DNA of 25,615 nucleotides from JAQBFJ01 sp032123435 (lineage in GTDB: Bacteria; Verrucomicrobiota; Kiritimatiellia; UBA8416; JAQBFJ01), in the NCBI GenBank assembly GCA_032123435.1, contig JAQBFJ010000035.1, positions 1 to 25,615 on the forward strand, in the 5' to 3' direction. Below the pieces are notes generated by a model, which saw only the letters and a list, made by a program, of their open reading frames with translations, was not told where the DNA came from and made no database searches. Below are positions 22,443-25,615 of the stretch, in pieces (positions within the stretch are counted from its first letter, which is position 1; the number at the start of each line of letters is the position of its first letter). The position numbers and the translations under genes were made by a program.

Positions 22443-24245
22443 ATGGAACCAGGCGCACATATTCGAGTTCTGCCAGCCCGGGTGGCCAACAAGATCGCAG
22501 CCGGCGAAGTTGTTGAAAGGCCGGCTTCCGTTATCAAGGAACTTGTTGAGAATTCCATCGACGCCGCCGCGTCACAAGTGGATGTGGAAATCACAGCCGG
22601 CGGTCGCAAATTAATATCCATTCGCGACAATGGCTACGGCATGAACAGGGACGATGCACTGCTTGCGATCGAAAGACATGCGACCAGCAAGATCAGGGAT
22701 GTTGATGATATCGAGCGAATCGGAACACTCGGCTTTCGCGGAGAAGCGCTCGCGGCAATAGCGTCTGTGTCACGATTTCGTATGACAACATGCGATGGCG
22801 GACCAATCGGTACCGAAATTGTTGTTATCGGCGGGAAAATACAGGACGTACGCGAAATCGGGCGCCCGGCAGGCACAACCATGGAAGTCAGAGATATCTT
22901 CTTTAATGTGCCGGCCCGTAAAAAATTTCTTCGATCATATCAAACGGAACAAGCGCATATCAGAACAGTATTTATGGTGCAGGCGCTTGCCAGCCCGGCG
23001 ATTGGAATGACCCTGAAAATAGATGACCGCCATGTTTATGAATTGGCGGGAGGCGGTAATCTGGAAAATCGCGTTGAAGATCTGTTTGGTGCTGATTACC
23101 GGAAGAATTTGAAATCAGTGAATTATCAAAGCAGTAACGTAACCGTCACAGGATATATCAGCATACCAGCATTCAACCGGTCGAACAGAGAGGAACAGTA
23201 TATCTTCGTTAACGGCAGACCAACCTCGGCCGCCGTACTCTCCTTTGCCATTAGGGAAGGTTATCATACATTGTTGCCGAAAGATCGGTATCCATCGGTT
23301 TTCCTTTTTATCAAGACGGATCCAGAGCAAGTGGATGTTAACGTGCATCCGGCGAAAAGAGAAGTCCGTTTCCGTCATCCCAGTGAAGTGCGTGACGCTG
23401 TAATAACGGCTATACGCAAAACGCTGGAATTGCCGGCAGATCTTGCGACAGGAGGAATGGAGCCCGAAAAAGCAATTATTTCACTTCAGCCTAAAAGCAT
23501 TCAGCTGAAAATAGAAAACCTGCCAACGACGCGTATTTTCAAATACCCGCGCGGCGGGTTCAATCCGGAAACGGGGCGTAACCCAATGCCGGTCAGGCAG
23601 GAAGAAACAAGGGAATCAAATAAAGAGGTCGGGCCGCCTGCGGATAGTGCGAGAACGGGCACATCACCATGGTCGTCCTGCCGGGTACTTGGTCAGGTAG
23701 GCAGTCTATATGTTGTTCTGGAAACGGAGGATGGCATGATACTTATGGATCCGCATGCCGCGCATGAAAGAGTATTGTTCGAACAATACATGTCGGCTAT
23801 TGTCAGCGGTAAAGTAAAAACACAGGGACTCCTGCTTCCGGAAACAATAGAAATGATTCCCAAAGACGCGTTACGCGTCAGGAAACATGTTAAACTGCTC
23901 GCCAAACTGGGTTTTGGAATTTCCGAATTCGGCGGCGATGCTTTTGTTATAGACGCGATTCCAGCCTGTTTAACGAATGTATCAGCCGCTTCGTTGCTTA
24001 AGGAGGTGGCAGAAGCACTGGAACAGGCGGGACAACGTGGTGGCGAAAAACAATACGAAGAACTTATCGCGCAGGCGGCATGTAAATCAGCCGTAAAAGC
24101 CCGCGATAAACTCAGTCTGCAGGAAATAGAACAGCTTGTTGTTGATCTTGCCGGCGTTGAAATGCCTTATACATGTCCACATGGTCGGCCTACGCTCATT
24201 TTTACTTCATTCCAGGAGCTGAATAAAAAATTCGGGCGCGAATAA
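22443..24245 (+). CDS. mutL: DNA mismatch repair protein MutL, endonuclease type
   Basis: MutL couples MutS mismatch recognition to strand cleavage. From the ATG at 22443 it is 600 residues. The GHKL ATPase domain shows IAAGEVVERPASVIKELVENS (split ATP motif with catalytic Glu), DNGYGM, TSKI and LGFRGEAL. The middle domain includes FVNGRPTS and VDVNVHPAKREVRF. A variable linker (about 330-410) follows. The C-terminal endonuclease domain carries DPHAAHERVLFE (Asp436), a form of the DQHA(X)2E(X)4E metal motif, plus ACKSAVKA and CPHGRPT (Cys578). This type nicks DNA itself and is usual where MutH is absent. The start is uncertain: TTG codons at 22407 and 22434 are in frame and no good ribosome site precedes 22443, but the homologous region begins just after it. 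Confidence 0.95.
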   Translation: MEPGAHIRVLPARVANKIAAGEVVERPASVIKELVENSIDAAASQVDVEITAGGRKLISIRDNGYGMNRDDALLAIERHATSKIRDVDDIERIGTLGFRGEALAAIASVSRFRMTTCDGGPIGTEIVVIGGKIQDVREIGRPAGTTMEVRDIFFNVPARKKFLRSYQTEQAHIRTVFMVQALASPAIGMTLKIDDRHVYELAGGGNLENRVEDLFGADYRKNLKSVNYQSSNVTVTGYISIPAFNRSNREEQYIFVNGRPTSAAVLSFAIREGYHTLLPKDRYPSVFLFIKTDPEQVDVNVHPAKREVRFRHPSEVRDAVITAIRKTLELPADLATGGMEPEKAIISLQPKSIQLKIENLPTTRIFKYPRGGFNPETGRNPMPVRQEETRESNKEVGPPADSARTGTSPWSSCRVLGQVGSLYVVLETEDGMILMDPHAAHERVLFEQYMSAIVSGKVKTQGLLLPETIEMIPKDALRVRKHVKLLAKLGFGISEFGGDAFVIDAIPACLTNVSAASLLKEVAEALEQAGQRGGEKQYEELIAQAACKSAVKARDKLSLQEIEQLVVDLAGVEMPYTCPHGRPTLIFTSFQELNKKFGRE

Positions 24246-24276
24246 TTCGTGCTCAACCGGGGCAGAACGACGGATT

Positions 24277-25615
24277 CTACTTTTCCAGAAAAACGTGAAT
24301 CATGGGATGCGTGGTCATTATAGGGGTCAGAAACGACATCAGCGCACCATGAGATAAAGAAACATCGGCAAAGACAAAAACAGCCGGCGTACCCGATCCA
24401 ATCTCATCAAACTTCTCACGCAAAGCTGTTGGCGTAGATACTTTGTGTTTCTTTATAACGAGTTCAGGATCAAGTTCGTTCTCTTTCCATACTTGCTGAA
24501 TCTCAACCAGCGTGCCTGTGTTGACTGATTTCTTCTGTTTTAACAGGAGTTCCCATGGCTGAACAATTCGATTTGTTCTGGCCCGATGTTCTTCGTTCGG
24601 AAGAAAAGCACGATAGTATAAATGACCTGCAGGCGGCGGCTCTATCTGTATACCTGATTCTGTTTCAATAGCGGCCAGTACGGCGCATAGCTTTTGAATT
24701 TCGCCAAGTGAAAGATTATCGTCAAAATGAAGCGATACATAGGGAGTGTGTCCATTACCGGTGAAGGAAGAAAACTGTTCCAACACATCATTTAAAGCTC
24801 CATGTGTAACCAGATTTTTAGAGCCGGTTTTGGTCAAGGTACACTCAATGTTGTTCCCTGGAGATGGTTGTTCAACGGTCAAAACGAGATCCATAACGCG
24901 TTTTTTGCCATCTTTATATTCCGGTTCCAGTAATATTTCCAGCAGTTGCCCCTCGTGCAAAACGAGATCGGAATGCACGGTCAGCTTGCCGTAAATATCA
25001 CGTTGTGGGGCCGGGCGCGGAAGATCAAGCAGGGCCGAGGGTTCATTGTAATTTGGGGCTATAGCACATGGCTGTTGGGTATCAGCCGAACAGAATGCGG
25101 CATCGGGATCAGAAAGGAAAGACCCGGTAAATACGAAACCTGTGCGCGGTAATGATTTTCCTGTTACGTTGTCGAAAATCATATCTTCGGCATGAATGAC
25201 ATTGAGAGGGTGAATACTGTTTGTGGAAGATACGGTCATAAGAACACGTTCGCCTTTAGGGGCAAAACGGAGGGCTTTGGGTTGAGCCGGTTCACCGGGC
25301 TGAATACCGATGAAAATTAACGCCTTACGTATTTCACCCGGTTTAGCGAAAGAAATAGCAAGCGCTTCATACGCATGCCCGCTGTTCTCGCCTATTAGAA
25401 AAAACTCCGCGGTGGTTCCGGCACTGATGCCGGTGGCTTCAGCCTGGATGAAAATCCGTTTTGATTTACGATCGGCAAGCAGACCGGGAAGCACCATAAA
25501 ATCGGGATTTTGCTCATATTCCACCAGTCTTTCCTGAAAACTTTCGGCGATATGGACCAGATTGGTTTTTCTGATAGATAAAGTATCCGATTCGTTCGCA
25601 TGCAGAATAGAGGGT
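24277..25615 (-). CDS. YdjY-domain-like secreted protein, 5' end beyond the window
   Basis: The frame stays open from the TAG at 24277-24279 to the right window edge, so the GTG at 25524 is not necessarily the start and about 30 more residues are visible upstream. The N-terminal visible part reads FMVLPGLLADRKSKRIFIQ, TTAEFFLIGENSGHAYEAL, FAKPGEIRKALIFIGIQPG, a pattern I associate with YdjY-domain proteins of PVC bacteria. The C-terminal part has YVSLHFDDNLSLGEIQKL and a GHLYYRAFLP segment, then a last domain ending in VFLEK. No signal peptide can be judged because the N-terminus is missing. It is convergent with mutL (31 bp gap without a visible hairpin). It is A/G-rich on the + strand although encoded on -, as expected from the replichore skew. 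Function unknown. Confidence 0.62.
   Translation of the reverse strand, partial: PSILHANESDTLSIRKTNLVHIAESFQERLVEYEQNPDFMVLPGLLADRKSKRIFIQAEATGISAGTTAEFFLIGENSGHAYEALAISFAKPGEIRKALIFIGIQPGEPAQPKALRFAPKGERVLMTVSSTNSIHPLNVIHAEDMIFDNVTGKSLPRTGFVFTGSFLSDPDAAFCSADTQQPCAIAPNYNEPSALLDLPRPAPQRDIYGKLTVHSDLVLHEGQLLEILLEPEYKDGKKRVMDLVLTVEQPSPGNNIECTLTKTGSKNLVTHGALNDVLEQFSSFTGNGHTPYVSLHFDDNLSLGEIQKLCAVLAAIETESGIQIEPPPAGHLYYRAFLPNEEHRARTNRIVQPWELLLKQKKSVNTGTLVEIQQVWKENELDPELVIKKHKVSTPTALREKFDEIGSGTPAVFVFADVSLSHGALMSFLTPIMTTHPMIHVFLEK

Noticed and set aside
1..25615. CRISPR arrays, insertion sequences, prophage or transfer islands
   Set aside because: No regularly spaced direct repeats, transposase-like proteins, terminal inverted repeats or abrupt composition islands were seen; the one composition change is the origin skew switch.

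Overview
The window looks like the replication-origin region of a chromosome from a diderm (Gram-negative type) bacterium. My best guess is the PVC superphylum, near Kiritimatiellota, Lentisphaerota or Verrucomicrobiota. The reasons are a MurA with Asp in place of the catalytic Cys (as in Chlamydia), an ExbB-ExbD-ExbD-(membrane-anchored alpha/alpha toroid) block with TPR partners, a YdjY-like secreted protein, and coiled-coil/lipoprotein families I associate with that group. This assignment is inference from protein style; there is no rRNA gene in the window.

Layout. 1-5752: a 5'-truncated transketolase and murA on the + strand, a convergent gap with a strong hairpin, then on the - strand a Spy/CpxP-like exported protein and an M24 Xaa-Pro-type peptidase, which is divergent from dnaA. 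5753-8516: dnaA (GTG start), an AT-rich 208-bp gap that is the probable oriC, dnaN, and a tRNA-Gln(CTG). Base skew flips across this gap. To its left the + strand is C/T-rich, and to its right it is A/G-rich, whichever strand the genes are on. That independently supports an origin here. 8626-10215: an exported coiled-coil/ClpP-like serine protease. 10292-13540: leuB-like, asd and rmuC. 13609-14896: a membrane-anchored coiled-coil protein overlapping a tiny lipoprotein. 14984-22342: a 1002-residue exported TPR protein, a smaller TPR protein, ExbB, two ExbDs and a TonB-like-anchored alpha/alpha-toroid protein. 22443-24245: endonuclease-type mutL. 24277 to the window end: a convergent, 5'-truncated YdjY-domain-like gene.

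How the parts fit. dnaA, oriC and dnaN form the replication-initiation locus. The DnaA recognition helix departs from the usual RDHTT signature, and the candidate DnaA boxes depart from TTATNCACA at position 6, which may be co-evolution. The most interesting block is 14984-22342. A proton-motive ExbB/ExbD motor is encoded next to a protein that has a single membrane anchor, an acidic proline-rich linker and a toroid domain where TonB would have its C-terminal domain. Two exported TPR proteins sit upstream. I infer a TonB-like energy-transducing envelope machine with an unknown cargo. The second most interesting item is the exported ClpP-fold protease on a coiled coil built of exact 50-residue repeats.
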